From the NCBI RefSeq assembly GCF_000368565.1, contig NZ_KB849544.1, positions 303,908 to 367,907 on the forward strand: a DNA stretch of 64,000 nt, written 5' to 3'. Each line of letters starts with the position of its first letter. The stretch's first letter is position 1. This DNA comes from Acinetobacter gerneri DSM 14967 = CIP 107464 = MTCC 9824. GTDB lineage: Bacteria > Pseudomonadota > Gammaproteobacteria > Pseudomonadales > Moraxellaceae. This document shows positions 27,742 to 36,178 of the stretch, piece after piece. Position numbers and translations under genes: made by a program. Below the pieces are notes generated by a model. That model searched no databases. It was not told where the DNA came from and was given only the letters and a program-made list of their open reading frames with translations.

Positions 27742-28530
27742 TTAAGCACCATAGTAACGCTTTAAATAGCTCACAATATCTTTCGATTCAAACAATTGCG
27801 CTCCAGTATTTGGATCTTCCAAATACGGTAATTGAATATCTTTTTTAGCTCGTCCCATGACTGTAACGACCTGTTCACGTTTTCCACCTTTAATTGGAAT
27901 ATATTGACCCGGTTTTAAACGTAAAACTGCTGGCCCTTGATCTTGCCAACGCTCTTTTGCAACATTATGAAATACAAAGGGAATTTCAAGTTCAGCCAAT
28001 ACACCACGCACAACACGAGTAAATGGGCTCGCTTCAAAACCCCAAAGTTCCAATAACTTTTCAGGTGCTTGACGATTGACTATTTTTTTATCGATCCAAA
28101 CACCTCGTGCACCATTGATTAGAGTGCCTGCAAATGCTGCAACAGGGATTTTAGGATAATGTGCATATTTTTTTGGAGTCGTTCCACTTTTCCCATAATT
28201 TTTAAACAAATGATGAATGATCTCTTGTGACTCATAGAGTTGTTCACCAGTATTTTCATCCACCAAAAAAGGAAACTGTAGTTTTCCACCTTTTTCTTTC
28301 ACAATTTTACGGTACTTTTCACCACCTTTTGGACATGGATAAACTTCATAATCCAAATTTAGCGTGGTTAATACTTCACGCACACGGCGACAAAATGGTG
28401 AACCTTCGAACTCATAGAGTTTTAAGGCTTTATTCGGTTGCTTCGGGAATGCTGTGCCATTTGCACCACGCCCACCTTCTGTCAACGCAGATGCAAGTGC
28501 TTGAACAACTTGAATTGAATGATTCACCAT
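27742..28530 (-). CDS. tandem GST N-terminal-domain (thioredoxin-fold) protein
   Basis: The 262-residue protein contains two thioredoxin-fold GST_N modules in a row. The first starts LKLYEFEGSPFCRRVREVL (about 38) and ends at NTGEQLYESQEIIHHL. The second starts LLELWGFEASPFTRVVRGVL (about 158) and ends at NTGAQLFESKDIVSYL. No all-helical GST C-terminal domain is present. The first module has a single active-site-type Cys (SPFC); the second has Thr there (SPFT). This architecture suggests a glutathione-dependent redox or binding role. The next gene upstream, rraA, is 12 bases away, so they are likely cotranscribed. Confidence 0.75.
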   Translation of the reverse strand: MVNHSIQVVQALASALTEGGRGANGTAFPKQPNKALKLYEFEGSPFCRRVREVLTTLNLDYEVYPCPKGGEKYRKIVKEKGGKLQFPFLVDENTGEQLYESQEIIHHLFKNYGKSGTTPKKYAHYPKIPVAAFAGTLINGARGVWIDKKIVNRQAPEKLLELWGFEASPFTRVVRGVLAELEIPFVFHNVAKERWQDQGPAVLRLKPGQYIPIKGGKREQVVTVMGRAKKDIQLPYLEDPNTGAQLFESKDIVSYLKRYYGA

Positions 28531-28542
28531 TTATTTTTCCTT

Positions 28543-29055
28543 TTAGAGGTTAACTAATTTTTCTTTAGCCACCACAATGCCATTATTATCTGCATAGAGA
28601 TAATCACCTGATTGGATTGTGATTCCACCAAAATACAGGGCTACATCTACTTCGCCTATGCCTTTTCGATTACTTTTTTGTGGAATTGAAGCCAATGCAT
28701 GCACACCCAAGTCCAATTCGGCTAGTGCATCTACATCACGAACACAGCCATAAATCACAACACCATTCCAGTGATTTTTCACAGCAGATTCAGCGATCAT
28801 ATCGCCCATCAAGGCACAGCGCATCGATGCCCCACCATCAACCACTAAAACCTTACCTGTACCTTCTGTAGCCAAAAGCTCTTTGACTCGAGAATTGTCC
28901 TCAAAACATTTTACTGTAACAACCTGACCACCAAATGTTTTACGTGCACCATAACTTTTAAAATATTTACCATCCATAGACGGAATCAAAGTCTGAATGG
29001 CTTTTTCAGGGTTATCATCTAATAAATCACAGGTAACGAATGGAACTGTAGTCAC
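28543..29055 (-). CDS. rraA: RraA-family protein (RNase E regulator / class II aldolase fold)
   Basis: A 170-residue RraA-like protein. It shows VVDGGASMRCALMGDMIAES, VVIYGCVRDVDALAELDLGVHALASIP and VNFGG-like ALYFGGITIQSGDYLYADNNG, matching E. coli RraA closely along its length. In E. coli RraA trimers inhibit RNase E. The related 4-hydroxy-4-methyl-2-oxoglutarate aldolases share the fold and the GxxxxxRD motif, so automatic annotations vary. It is 12 bp upstream of the tandem GST_N gene in the same direction. Confidence 0.82.
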   Translation of the reverse strand: MTTVPFVTCDLLDDNPEKAIQTLIPSMDGKYFKSYGARKTFGGQVVTVKCFEDNSRVKELLATEGTGKVLVVDGGASMRCALMGDMIAESAVKNHWNGVVIYGCVRDVDALAELDLGVHALASIPQKSNRKGIGEVDVALYFGGITIQSGDYLYADNNGIVVAKEKLVNL

Positions 29056-29107
29056 TTTTTATCTCCATGTATCAAAGTTTAAAAATCAATGAGCTTTGCT
29101 TCAATTT

Positions 29108-29779
29108 CTAAGAATCACTGTTTTTCAGTATGCTTAAGTTATCATAAATTTTAAATTTTTCAGTCTGAGTTCGTGCTGCCTCGACCATAGTATGAGCCAC
29201 TTGTTCAGCCGTGACAGGCTTATATTTAAATGAAGATGGTACTAAATGTGCAAACTTTTTATATAAGTTTTGAGTTGCATTTTCCAGTGTTCTTTTTTCA
29301 TTTCTTTCCCCCAACAATAAAGAAGGACGAATAATCGAAACTTTTTCCAAATCTAATTGCTGAATATAGTCTTCTAACTGACCTTTTACATTGTTATAAA
29401 AAATTTTGGAATGTGCATTTGCGCCCATTGCACTGACCAATAAAAAATGTGCTTCGGTGGTCTCAAGCAAGTCAGCAAGATGTGCATTAATTTCATAATC
29501 AATATTCCAAAAGTTTTCTTTGGAACCTGCTTTTTTAATGGTCGAGCCTAAACAACTAAAGACATGACTAAAACCATTTACATCCTGATCACCCAACATC
29601 AAAAAATCATCTAACTGCATTTGCTGGACTTTGGGATAACGTGAAAATTCAGCATCTTCATGTCTTACGATTAGGGTAATATTGTCATAATTTGCATCAA
29701 AATTAAGCTGTTTTACCAAGGCACGACCGACCAAACCAGTTGCCCCAATGATCAATGCATTTTTTATCGAATTAGCCAT
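29108..29779 (-). CDS. NAD(P)-binding Rossmann-fold protein (HTATIP2/atypical SDR-like)
   Basis: A 223-residue atypical short-chain dehydrogenase-like protein. The dinucleotide motif GATGLVGRALVKQL is at residues about 13-26. Further features are HVFSCLGSTIKKAGSKE, FLLVSAMGANAHSKIFYNNVKG (a SxxxxN...YxxxK-like arrangement) and IIRPSLLLGERNEKR. Relatives include the TIP30/HTATIP2 and YbjT/NmrA groups. The substrate is unknown. It lies upstream of rraA in the same direction, 52 bp away. Confidence 0.7.
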   Translation of the reverse strand: MANSIKNALIIGATGLVGRALVKQLNFDANYDNITLIVRHEDAEFSRYPKVQQMQLDDFLMLGDQDVNGFSHVFSCLGSTIKKAGSKENFWNIDYEINAHLADLLETTEAHFLLVSAMGANAHSKIFYNNVKGQLEDYIQQLDLEKVSIIRPSLLLGERNEKRTLENATQNLYKKFAHLVPSSFKYKPVTAEQVAHTMVEAARTQTEKFKIYDNLSILKNSDS

Positions 29780-29994
29780 TTTTTAATCAAACTCCTTTAG
29801 ATAATCATAATATAGCGTTTTATTTAAACTTTATCTGTAGCAAAAATGGTGTCAAAGCATGTCAAGACTTGACTTTGGCCCCATGTTTAATCACAATATG
29901 GCACTTGTTTACGGGCTGGTTATAGTTCTTCTGATGTTGGTTTTCAGTTGTAATTGCAGCCCGCCCAGACCAATCTAATTCAAGGAGTGCACGA

Positions 29995-30261
29995 GTGGCA
30001 AACTCTGCTCAAGCAAAAAAACGTGCTCGTCAAAACGTTAAAGCACGTAAACACAACGCAAGCTTGCGTTCTATGGTTCGTACTTATATCAAACGCACAG
30101 TAGCTGCTATTGCTGCTGGCGATTATGCTGTTGCTACAGAAGCTTATAAAACAGCTGTTCCTGTAATCGACCGCATGGCTGATAAAGGCATCATCCATAA
30201 AAACAAAGCAGCTCGTCATAAGAGCCGTTTAAATGCACAAGTTAAAGCGTTAGCTAACTAA
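29995..30261 (+). CDS. rpsT: 30S ribosomal protein S20
   Basis: An 88-residue S20, a helical 16S rRNA-binding protein. [21 protein letters not shown] and the basic, Ala-rich body are diagnostic. It starts with GTG preceded by AAGGAG; a weak start is known to mediate autoregulation in E. coli rpsT (there UUG), and the GTG here may serve the same purpose. It is monocistronic with a strong terminator. Confidence 0.97.
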   Translation: MANSAQAKKRARQNVKARKHNASLRSMVRTYIKRTVAAIAAGDYAVATEAYKTAVPVIDRMADKGIIHKNKAARHKSRLNAQVKALAN

Positions 30262-30276
30262 TTTTTGCATAAAAAG

Positions 30277-30299
30277 AGCCCTTTCAAAGGGCTTTTTTT
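30277..30299 (+). terminator. rpsT terminator
   Basis: AGCCCTTT-C-AAAGGGCT is a perfect 8-bp stem followed by T7; it starts 16 bases past the rpsT stop. Confidence 0.88.
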
Positions 30300-30609
30300 G
30301 TATCTAATTTTTGTATCAATAGTCATGATTTATCTGCGCTAACGATACAATCAGGCGTATAAATTCCTTATTTTTGTTATGGAATTAATAGATGCATTTT
30401 ATCTTTTCCATCTATAAATAGAATTTTACTTATAATATTCAATTTAAACTCAATCAGTTAAATCCCTACTTTTTTACTATATTTTATTTAAAAATAATAA
30501 GTTAACAGCAACCATTGCCTGAAGATTCATACAAAATAATGTATAACAGTTGATATCTCTCTATCAGAACGAATATCTATTCAAAATATTTTTATATTTG
30601 GGGCAAACC
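30300..30609. other. 310-bp AT-rich gap upstream of a hypothetical gene
   Basis: No gene or convincing RNA is seen. It is low-complexity A/T sequence with one AATTCC/GGAATT inverted repeat near 30370-30390. It presumably contains the promoter of the 146-residue protein gene at 30610. Confidence 0.5.
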
Positions 30610-31050
30610 ATGATCAATCAATTTTTACCAAGCTTGGATAAATTTTTAGAAACAGAACTGCAATATATCGAATATTTTAATAGTAAAGGTGAAAAAGATG
30701 TCCTCGGGCGAGTGATTTCCAATATGAAAGGAACAGCAGAAATTCAAGCCTCGCAAGGCGTCGATGCATGGCTAGCCTATGGTGTCTATTTACCTGCGAT
30801 TGAACGTATTTTTGCATTGCACAATGGTGAAACTGAAACTGAGTTTTATCAAAGAACTCAATATCCTCAAGATATCGTTGAAGCCTACACCCTCAAAGAT
30901 CACGATATCGCGACCTTAATCGCCGCTGACAAATACAGTCGAATCCATCAGCAAACCGTTGCCGTCAATACATCTATATGGGCGTTGAATGATCAGGGTC
31001 GCAGTATTGACTTATCAGAATATGAAAATCGACTTAAGGCTAAAATTTAA
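30610..31050 (+). CDS. hypothetical protein, 146 aa
   Basis: A soluble acidic protein I do not recognise: FLPSLDKFLETELQYIEYFNSKG, then LGRVISNMKGTAEIQASQG, LAYGVYLPAIERIF and a long polar C-terminus. No membrane span or signal is visible. The start at 30610 has a GGGGC sequence upstream and is chosen over a hydrophobic extension from 30550. A strong terminator follows. No function proposed. Confidence 0.5.
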   Translation: MINQFLPSLDKFLETELQYIEYFNSKGEKDVLGRVISNMKGTAEIQASQGVDAWLAYGVYLPAIERIFALHNGETETEFYQRTQYPQDIVEAYTLKDHDIATLIAADKYSRIHQQTVAVNTSIWALNDQGRSIDLSEYENRLKAKI

Positions 31051-31075
31051 CAGATATATTCTAAATGAATAATTA

Positions 31076-31123
31076 AAAAATCTAGAGAATGTAAGATTCA
31101 TTTTCACCATTCTCTAGATTTTT
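31076..31123. terminator. bidirectional terminator
   Basis: AATCTAGAGAATG (31079-31091) pairs perfectly with CATTCTCTAGATT (31108-31120), flanked by A and T runs. Confidence 0.8.
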
Positions 31124-31292
31124 AAAAGATATTTATAGATTTATGAGCTAACTTTTATAAATAGAAGTTATCCTTATCCTACGCTTCGCGCAAACTGTGA
31201 AAAGACTTCCAATACTCATTTTAAAAATAAAAATGATGAATTGTTGCGTATTTTCGGTTTATGAAAGAGAACTATTTTAGAAAATGATGCGA

Positions 31293-32030
31293 TTAATCAT
31301 CTAATTGCTGAAATTCACGAATATTTAATTCACTCACTTCACCACGCCAAATCCATTTTAGTTTACTGTCGATAAAATTATCGCCTTCAAACCAAACAAA
31401 TAGACCTTCCATCATTTTTGGCCAATCATCTCGATCCACCTGATTACGCCCAGAAATGACTGCGATAATCGCCGCAAGTATGGTGTCATGACTAACCGCA
31501 AGACTTAAGCCATGACTATGAGCAGGATGCGTATTGTAAATCAATTCTAAAACATCAACCACGCCAGAAATTGGGTGTTTCATCCCCGGCAATGCATTTT
31601 GTACGAAGCTATTGATGAAACCAATTGCACCTTGTTTTTTGAAATATGGCGCAGCTTGTTTGATATCCAGAACAAAGCTCCCTGGTTCAACCAATAAGCC
31701 TTGCTCCACGATCTCAATACGATGAGTATTATTTTTACGTGTCAGATCATCCGCACCTTGAATCATCAAAGCAGCGGTATCTACACAACGTTGAATCGGA
31801 CTAGAAATACAATGCTGAATAATACGATCAGTATTGTGAATAAGATATGCACCCCATGATTGCGCTAACTCACGCCCCTGTTCCGTCAGTTGTAAATCAT
31901 AGCCAGCTAAACCCTGCCCATCAACCACTTGGCGGATAGAATGACGTGTAAATAATGTCACGGGAGTTTTTTCGTCTGGTAATAAATCGATGGCTTTTAA
32001 CATGCTCGAAGGCAATAATTCGAGGGACAT
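31293..32030 (-). CDS. histidine phosphatase-superfamily protein
   Basis: A 245-residue phosphoglycerate-mutase-like phosphatase. The catalytic RH motif is in TLFTRHSIRQ near residue 28, a second Arg in ISSPIQRCVDTA, and the second His in AVSHDTILAAIIAVISG near 178. The family dephosphorylates small metabolites or proteins; the substrate cannot be told. It lies 64 bp downstream of cysQ in the same direction. Confidence 0.75.
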   Translation of the reverse strand: MSLELLPSSMLKAIDLLPDEKTPVTLFTRHSIRQVVDGQGLAGYDLQLTEQGRELAQSWGAYLIHNTDRIIQHCISSPIQRCVDTAALMIQGADDLTRKNNTHRIEIVEQGLLVEPGSFVLDIKQAAPYFKKQGAIGFINSFVQNALPGMKHPISGVVDVLELIYNTHPAHSHGLSLAVSHDTILAAIIAVISGRNQVDRDDWPKMMEGLFVWFEGDNFIDSKLKWIWRGEVSELNIREFQQLDD

Positions 32031-32094
32031 ATCAACTCTTATCTTGAATATTTTTTACCATGTCACTATAACATGCGGACTCAAACTCTCAATC

Positions 32095-32946
32095 TTACAA
32101 ACTGACATTTTTTAATGCTTCTAAAGCAATTTCTTGGTTTTCCTTATCTCGATATGCGATAAAGCCAGCGTTGAGTACAGTATCTCGTTGGTTATAAGTA
32201 AATGGGATGCCCTCTAGGCTCACCAAACCACCACCAACACTTTCGAGTAAGCCCTGTCCCGAACTGGTATCCCATTCAGAGGTTGGATGGAAACGAGGAT
32301 AAATATCGATCTCGCCCTCCAACATCATACAAAATTTGTAAGCACTGCCTGCTTCTCGACGTATTACTGGATTTTCTTGCTCAATAAAATCGATATATTG
32401 TTGATATTTTGGATTTTTACTGCTGTGGCTTAACCCAATTTGAATCGCATCTGACTCGGTCGCTTTATATTTACTATAACGCTCCCAAGTTTTTTGGCTA
32501 AAAGAATATTTATATGGCAATTCTGTTAAATATCCGAGATACATGACCTGTTCACAAGGCACTGCAATGATCGAAAATATGGTCTGATGATTGTCAATTA
32601 AGCTTAAATTGATCGTAAATTCATCACGCTCATGGATAAACTCTTTCGTTCCATCCAAAGGATCCAGCATCCAACATTTAGACCATGCATGGCGATCAGA
32701 ATAATCACTTTCCTCAGATAAAACTGGAATATCTGGCGTTAACTCAGCCAAAACTCCCATCAAATAACGATTAACTTTAAGATCAGCCTGTGTAACGGGA
32801 GAATGATCCTCTTTCTCATCTATGTTGAAATCACGCCCAGCACAATAATTTTGATACTCTTCTAATAATATTTGGCTAGCATTTGCCAAAATCGGGAGTA
32901 ATTTTAAAATTTGTTCATCTTGCGGTGCTTGAGTTGTGATAAACAT
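32095..32946 (-). CDS. cysQ: 3'(2'),5'-bisphosphate nucleotidase CysQ
   Basis: A 283-residue inositol-monophosphatase-fold enzyme that hydrolyses 3'-phosphoadenosine 5'-phosphate formed during sulphate assimilation. Metal-binding motifs: VLSEESDYSDR near 70, MLDPLDGTKEFI near 90 and SEWDTSSGQGLLESVGG near 225. The extra KFCMMLEGEIDIYPRF is typical of CysQ. The ATG at 32946 is chosen because the upstream 52 codons are hydrophobic, low-quality sequence. It marks the left edge of conserved chromosome before the accessory island. Confidence 0.88.
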   Translation of the reverse strand: MFITTQAPQDEQILKLLPILANASQILLEEYQNYCAGRDFNIDEKEDHSPVTQADLKVNRYLMGVLAELTPDIPVLSEESDYSDRHAWSKCWMLDPLDGTKEFIHERDEFTINLSLIDNHQTIFSIIAVPCEQVMYLGYLTELPYKYSFSQKTWERYSKYKATESDAIQIGLSHSSKNPKYQQYIDFIEQENPVIRREAGSAYKFCMMLEGEIDIYPRFHPTSEWDTSSGQGLLESVGGGLVSLEGIPFTYNQRDTVLNAGFIAYRDKENQEIALEALKNVSL

Positions 32947-33310
32947 AGATTTAAACCTATTTAAAGTCCAATTGAGCAAAAACTTTCGTCTTTTTGATCT
33001 GGATAAAAGTGTATAAAGCTTTGATTTTAAAATTATTAAAATCATCCAATCCTGCGTTTTTACAGGATTAATTTTAAAGCATGTTATACAGAAAAAAACC
33101 ACATGAAGTGATGCATCTTATTATAAAGCTGTAACTAAGTATATAAACTATATGATAAATTTCATTACAAAACATGAATCTAAAAGTTTTATACTTGTAC
33201 TGATATAATGGGATCTGTCAAGACCATTGCTCATTTTGAAACGACTCTTAAACTGCTTGTTTAATCTCTAATATTTCCATTCGCTTTTTACTATCGAAGA
33301 CTTATATTTA
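32947..33310. other. left edge of the accessory island, non-coding
   Basis: No gene is supported. The part next to cysQ should contain its promoter. The part from about 33200 to 33310 contains no frame that continues the interrupted gene found on the far side of the IS element, so it is not the other half of that gene. No attachment site is recognisable. Confidence 0.5.
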
Positions 33311-33349
33311 GGTAATCCTCCCATAACTAACTGAAGTTAAAAGTAGAGG

Positions 33350-34165
33350 TTAAGCAGCCATTAGAGGAGGCCTTCCTTTGTTGGCTTGGTGTGGTCTTTC
33401 ATGATTGTAATGCCATAGCCAATTCGTTGCATAATCTTGTACTTCATCCAAAGTATCAAATAAATGTTTGCTTAGCCAACTATAACGTATGGTTCGATTA
33501 TAGCGTTCAATATACGCATTCTGTTGTGGGTTACCTGGTTGAATATGTTCAATACGAATACCGTGTTCAGTTGCCCAGCGTACGAATTCATGACTGATAA
33601 ACTCAGGTCCATTGTCGCATCTAATCACCAAAGGTTTTTCCCGATATTCCAACAACTGATTGAGTGCTCGAATAACTCGTATTGCAGGTAGTGAGAACCC
33701 TGCTTCAATAACTAAACCTTCGCGGCGGTAATCATCAATCACATTCAATAATCGAAATTTGCGACCATCGGAAAGCTGATCGTGCATAAAATCCAGTGAC
33801 CAGACCTGATTTTCACGGATGGGTTCTTTCAATGGTTCAGGCGCATGTCGTTTTAGTCTTCTTCTTGGCTTAATACGCAGATTCAGTGCTAACTCACAGT
33901 AAATGCGGTAAACCCGCTTGTGATTCCAACAGTGACTCTTAACATGCCGTAAATATGAGAAGCATAGACCAAAGCCCCAATCGGAATTTTCCTCAGTGAG
34001 GTCTATGAGCTGTTCTGCAATGAGCACATTGTCATCACTGAGTTTAGCTTGATAACGGTAGCAGGTTTCACTTATGCCAAATGCAGTGCAAGCCAAACGG
34101 ATACTAACAGCATGTCGGGCCACTGCATGTTGAGCCATCTGACGTCGACAAGATGGCTTCACCAC
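33350..34165 (-). CDS. IS3-family transposase OrfB (DDE integrase core)
   Basis: A 271-residue rve-type catalytic domain. DDE residues: Asp in [11 protein letters not shown], Asp in [12 protein letters not shown], Glu in [16 protein letters not shown]_21-like segment precedes it. It lacks its own good start (GTG at the overlap) and is expected to be made as a fusion to OrfA by -1 frameshifting. Both frames are intact, so the element may still be active. Confidence 0.92.
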   Translation of the reverse strand: MVKPSCRRQMAQHAVARHAVSIRLACTAFGISETCYRYQAKLSDDNVLIAEQLIDLTEENSDWGFGLCFSYLRHVKSHCWNHKRVYRIYCELALNLRIKPRRRLKRHAPEPLKEPIRENQVWSLDFMHDQLSDGRKFRLLNVIDDYRREGLVIEAGFSLPAIRVIRALNQLLEYREKPLVIRCDNGPEFISHEFVRWATEHGIRIEHIQPGNPQQNAYIERYNRTIRYSWLSKHLFDTLDEVQDYATNWLWHYNHERPHQANKGRPPLMAA

Positions 34166-34425
34166 TTTTTTGACATCGCTTCCTGAATAATTTCTGCCTT
34201 TAACCGCTCTTCAGCATACATTTTTTTCAGTCTGGTATTTTCTGTTTCCAACTCTTTCAGCCGTGCCATCAAAGATGTATCCATGCCGCCATATTTAGCA
34301 CGCCATTTATAGAAGGTTGCATTACTCATACCGTGTTCACGACATAGGGCAGCAACAGGTGTACCAGACTCCGCTTGCTTTAAGATGGACATGATCTGGC
34401 TGTCTGTAAATTTAGATGTTTTCAT
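34159..34425 (-). CDS. IS3-family transposase OrfA
   Basis: An 88-residue protein with an N-terminal helix-turn-helix ([28 protein letters not shown]) and a C-terminal leucine-zipper-like helix ([21 protein letters not shown]). Its end overlaps orfB by 7 bp. The overlap carries an A6G slippery heptamer (34165-34171 on the complement), the classic site for -1 frameshifting that yields the OrfAB transposase. Confidence 0.9.
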   Translation of the reverse strand: MKTSKFTDSQIMSILKQAESGTPVAALCREHGMSNATFYKWRAKYGGMDTSLMARLKELETENTRLKKMYAEERLKAEIIQEAMSKKW

Positions 34426-34497
34426 GCAGAATCTCCTGCTTGTATCTTAAGAGAAAATTCTACTTTTAGATCCTATTATTTTTAGGGGGGATTACCA

Positions 34498-34968
34498 TTA
34501 GGTTATGAACATAGTCATGGTTCAACTAGATTTGATTTAAAAAAATTAACTTTATTTTCCTCTACTCCCGATGGTATTACTCGTTCAATGGACAGAGTTG
34601 GTAGTAGTACTAATCACTTATTTTTGCACCTGTCATGTTTATTGGCATTTCATTTATATTTTCATCAAAACTTATGCCCAGTTCCTTCTTTTTTAGTATT
34701 AGATCAACCAAGTCAAGTTTGCTTTCCTGAAATTTATCCTTATGAAACATTGAAAGATAATTATGAGCTTTATATAAAGAGTCTTGATATAATTGAAGTT
34801 AAAGCTATATTTAAATTTTTATTAAAATATACAAAAGAATATTATAAAGATTTTCAAATTATTTTATTAGAACACGCTTTCATTGATGAGCCATGGTTTA
34901 CTGAATTATTAGTTGAAGAACAGTGGATCGATGATAAAGCGTTAATACCATCATCTTGGATTAATTAA
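34498..34968 (+). pseudogene. C-terminal stump of a DUF3732-type ABC ATPase
   Basis: The frame is open from the IS border to a TAA at 34966. It reads like the last third of DUF3732 proteins: HSHGSTRFDLKKLTL, a degenerate ABC-signature region RVGSSTNHLFLHLSCLLAFH, then VPSFLVLDQPSQVCFPE, the Walker B-like hallmark of the family. The C-terminus has the usual FQIILLEHAFIDEPWF and ALIPSSW. DUF3732 proteins are Rad50/SMC-like ATPases reported in multi-gene conflict (ABC-3C type) loci. The N-terminal ATPase half and any partner genes are missing left of the IS, so an IS-linked deletion is likely. Very AT-rich codon use suggests transfer. Family recognised from memory of its motif. Confidence 0.65.
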
Positions 34969-34986
34969 AGTAATTTAAATTATCTA

Positions 34987-35019
34987 TTGACAAATAAATG
35001 TAAGTTAACTTACATTTAT
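34987..35019 (+). promoter_or_regulatory. promoter with 26-bp perfect palindromic operator
   Basis: TTGACA (34987-34992) is a consensus -35. A perfect palindrome occupies 34994-35019 (arms ATAAATGTAAGTT/AACTTACATTTAT), filling the spacer and the presumed -10 (about 35011-35016, TACATT). The TGTAAGT-ACTTACA core looks like a phage repressor operator. Confidence 0.6.
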
Positions 35020-35038
35020 CTCGCAGACAATAAAAAAG

Positions 35039-35066
35039 CACTCTGTCCTTTCAACTCTAGAGTGCT
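35039..35066. terminator. hairpin in the leader of the phage-like operon
   Basis: GCACTCT pairs with AGAGTGC around a 14-base loop. On the minus strand it is followed by a T-run, so it looks like a terminator for leftward transcription, perhaps left from a lost gene; on the plus strand it would be a 5' leader structure. Confidence 0.45.
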
Positions 35067-35092
35067 TAATACAACTAATTGCGAGATAAATT

Positions 35093-35128
35093 ATGAACGC
35101 AAAAGCGAATTTTACAATATTGGGGTAA
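35093..35128 (+). CDS. candidate 11-aa leader peptide
   Basis: ATG at 35093 opens an 11-codon frame (MNAKANFTILG) whose TAA shares a base with the next ATG (TAATG), arranging translational coupling with the following gene. Short; supported only by this geometry. Confidence 0.3.
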   Translation: MNAKANFTILG

Positions 35129-35523
35129 TGACAACGACTGCTATTGGCATGTCATTGGGGACTATGGCGTGTACCGACCACACATCAACACGATTACCAC
35201 AACTCACCTATCCAAACGTTGCACCAAGCGACCATGGTATACAAACCTTAAATATTATCACTGACCATACAGGCAAAGCCATCATCAAACTTGATAGCTT
35301 TACCCTACTTGTCGGTTTTGACTACTTAGCCCATCCTGACAGCTACGGCGTTGCAGGCTACGAATATACCGCCGTGGAAATCACCGATATTACCGTTGAC
35401 CAAACCATAGACATTGACGGTACATATCACAGAGATTTCACCTATCATAACGACATACTCAATATCAAACAGCTATTGGTTGCCTATATAGAGAAAAATC
35501 AACTTGTGGAGGTAGCGTCATGA
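35128..35523 (+). CDS. phage-like hypothetical protein, 131 aa
   Basis: I do not recognise the family. The protein is 131 residues, beta-rich and acidic (LNIITDHTGKAIIKLDSFTLLVGFDYLAHPDSYGVAG). The ATG at 35128 is chosen because GGGG lies just before it and because everything upstream to 34987 is promoter, operator and hairpin. It is first in a tight operon: the next gene overlaps it by 4 bp (ATGA). Confidence 0.55.
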   Translation: MTTTAIGMSLGTMACTDHTSTRLPQLTYPNVAPSDHGIQTLNIITDHTGKAIIKLDSFTLLVGFDYLAHPDSYGVAGYEYTAVEITDITVDQTIDIDGTYHRDFTYHNDILNIKQLLVAYIEKNQLVEVAS

Positions 35524-35807
35524 GTGATTATCAGTGTGATATATGCAAAAAATACAAAGCTGTAGACCTCTCAAAAATAAAAATAGGCGATGACGTAAAA
35601 TTTACCGTCAAAGTTTCAACCTCTCGCTCAATTCGTCTAACTTCAAAAAGTGGAACTGTAGTTGCTCGTGATGAAAACGCACTTATGGTACGTGCACGTA
35701 AAAGCATTTATAACATCGATTTATCTGAAGTTACCCCTGAAGGTGCACCAAATAACTTAACTTATGCCTTGTTTGGTACTTGTGAATGTGAGGGAGAAAA
35801 CACATGA
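35520..35807 (+). CDS. phage-like small protein with Cys pairs, 95 aa
   Basis: A 95-residue protein with an N-terminal CDIC and C-terminal CEC cysteine pair, which could bind one metal ion, and a central KOW-like beta stretch (KIGDDVKFTVKV, KSGTVVARDENALMVR). It overlaps both neighbours by 4 bp. Family unknown to me; similar short proteins occur in Acinetobacter prophage early regions, but that is recollection only. Confidence 0.55.
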   Translation: MSDYQCDICKKYKAVDLSKIKIGDDVKFTVKVSTSRSIRLTSKSGTVVARDENALMVRARKSIYNIDLSEVTPEGAPNNLTYALFGTCECEGENT

Positions 35808-36178
35808 TTTCATCTCCTCCAAAACAGTCCTACTACTGCGAACATATCGCTGATACAGCTGAGGGCGAACGCTACCGTTTAGGTACAGAAAATCCAAAGT
35901 ACTACGTCCTCAAAGCCAAAACTAAAAAGGACTATAACCAAACAGGCATATTGGAAACACACGATATCTATCGCGAATATCCTGCGAGTTTATACCATAT
36001 ACCCGATCATAAAGTTGCCAACTGGTTAAATCGCTACCTGACCAAAGCACGCCAGGCAATGAGAAATAATCGCTATAACCAAATCTTGGGTGATACAGGT
36101 TTTTTCAGTCATCTGATTATAAAAAATGGCAAAAACATGGTTGATATGGGCACTAATTTGGGGCAAAAAAATGAATAA
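35804..36178 (+). CDS. phage-like hypothetical protein, 124 aa
   Basis: A 124-residue basic protein without recognised domains: SYYCEHIADTAEGERYRLG, many tyrosines, and NWLNRYLTKARQAMRNNRYNQ, which may bind nucleic acid. The start overlaps the preceding gene by 4 bp and its end overlaps the ERF gene by 8 bp, so it belongs to the same translationally coupled operon. No function proposed. Confidence 0.5.
   Translation: MISSPPKQSYYCEHIADTAEGERYRLGTENPKYYVLKAKTKKDYNQTGILETHDIYREYPASLYHIPDHKVANWLNRYLTKARQAMRNNRYNQILGDTGFFSHLIIKNGKNMVDMGTNLGQKNE

Larger units (their letters stand above)
33311..34497 (-). mobile_element. IS3-family insertion sequence
   Basis: About 1.19 kb. The ends are imperfect inverted repeats: GGTAATCCTCCC at 33311 and, on the other strand at the right end, TGGTAATCCCCCC, both followed within 30 bases by a shared TAAAAGTAGA block. 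Inside are two overlapping frames on the minus strand, orfA and orfB. A 3-base TTA may flank it as a target duplication, but the exact ends are ambiguous by one base. OrfA is of the type seen in the IS407/IS51-like groups. Confidence 0.85.

Noticed and set aside
29860..29930. rpsT promoter (TTGACT at 29869 or TATAGT at 29921)
   Set aside because: Neither hexamer has a well-spaced partner, so no specific promoter is called.
34987..35127. Upstream TTG start giving a 178-aa version of the first island gene
   Set aside because: This stretch is a consensus -35 box, a perfect palindrome and a hairpin; the ATG at 35128 has GGGG before it and family-independent geometry (TAATG) supports it.
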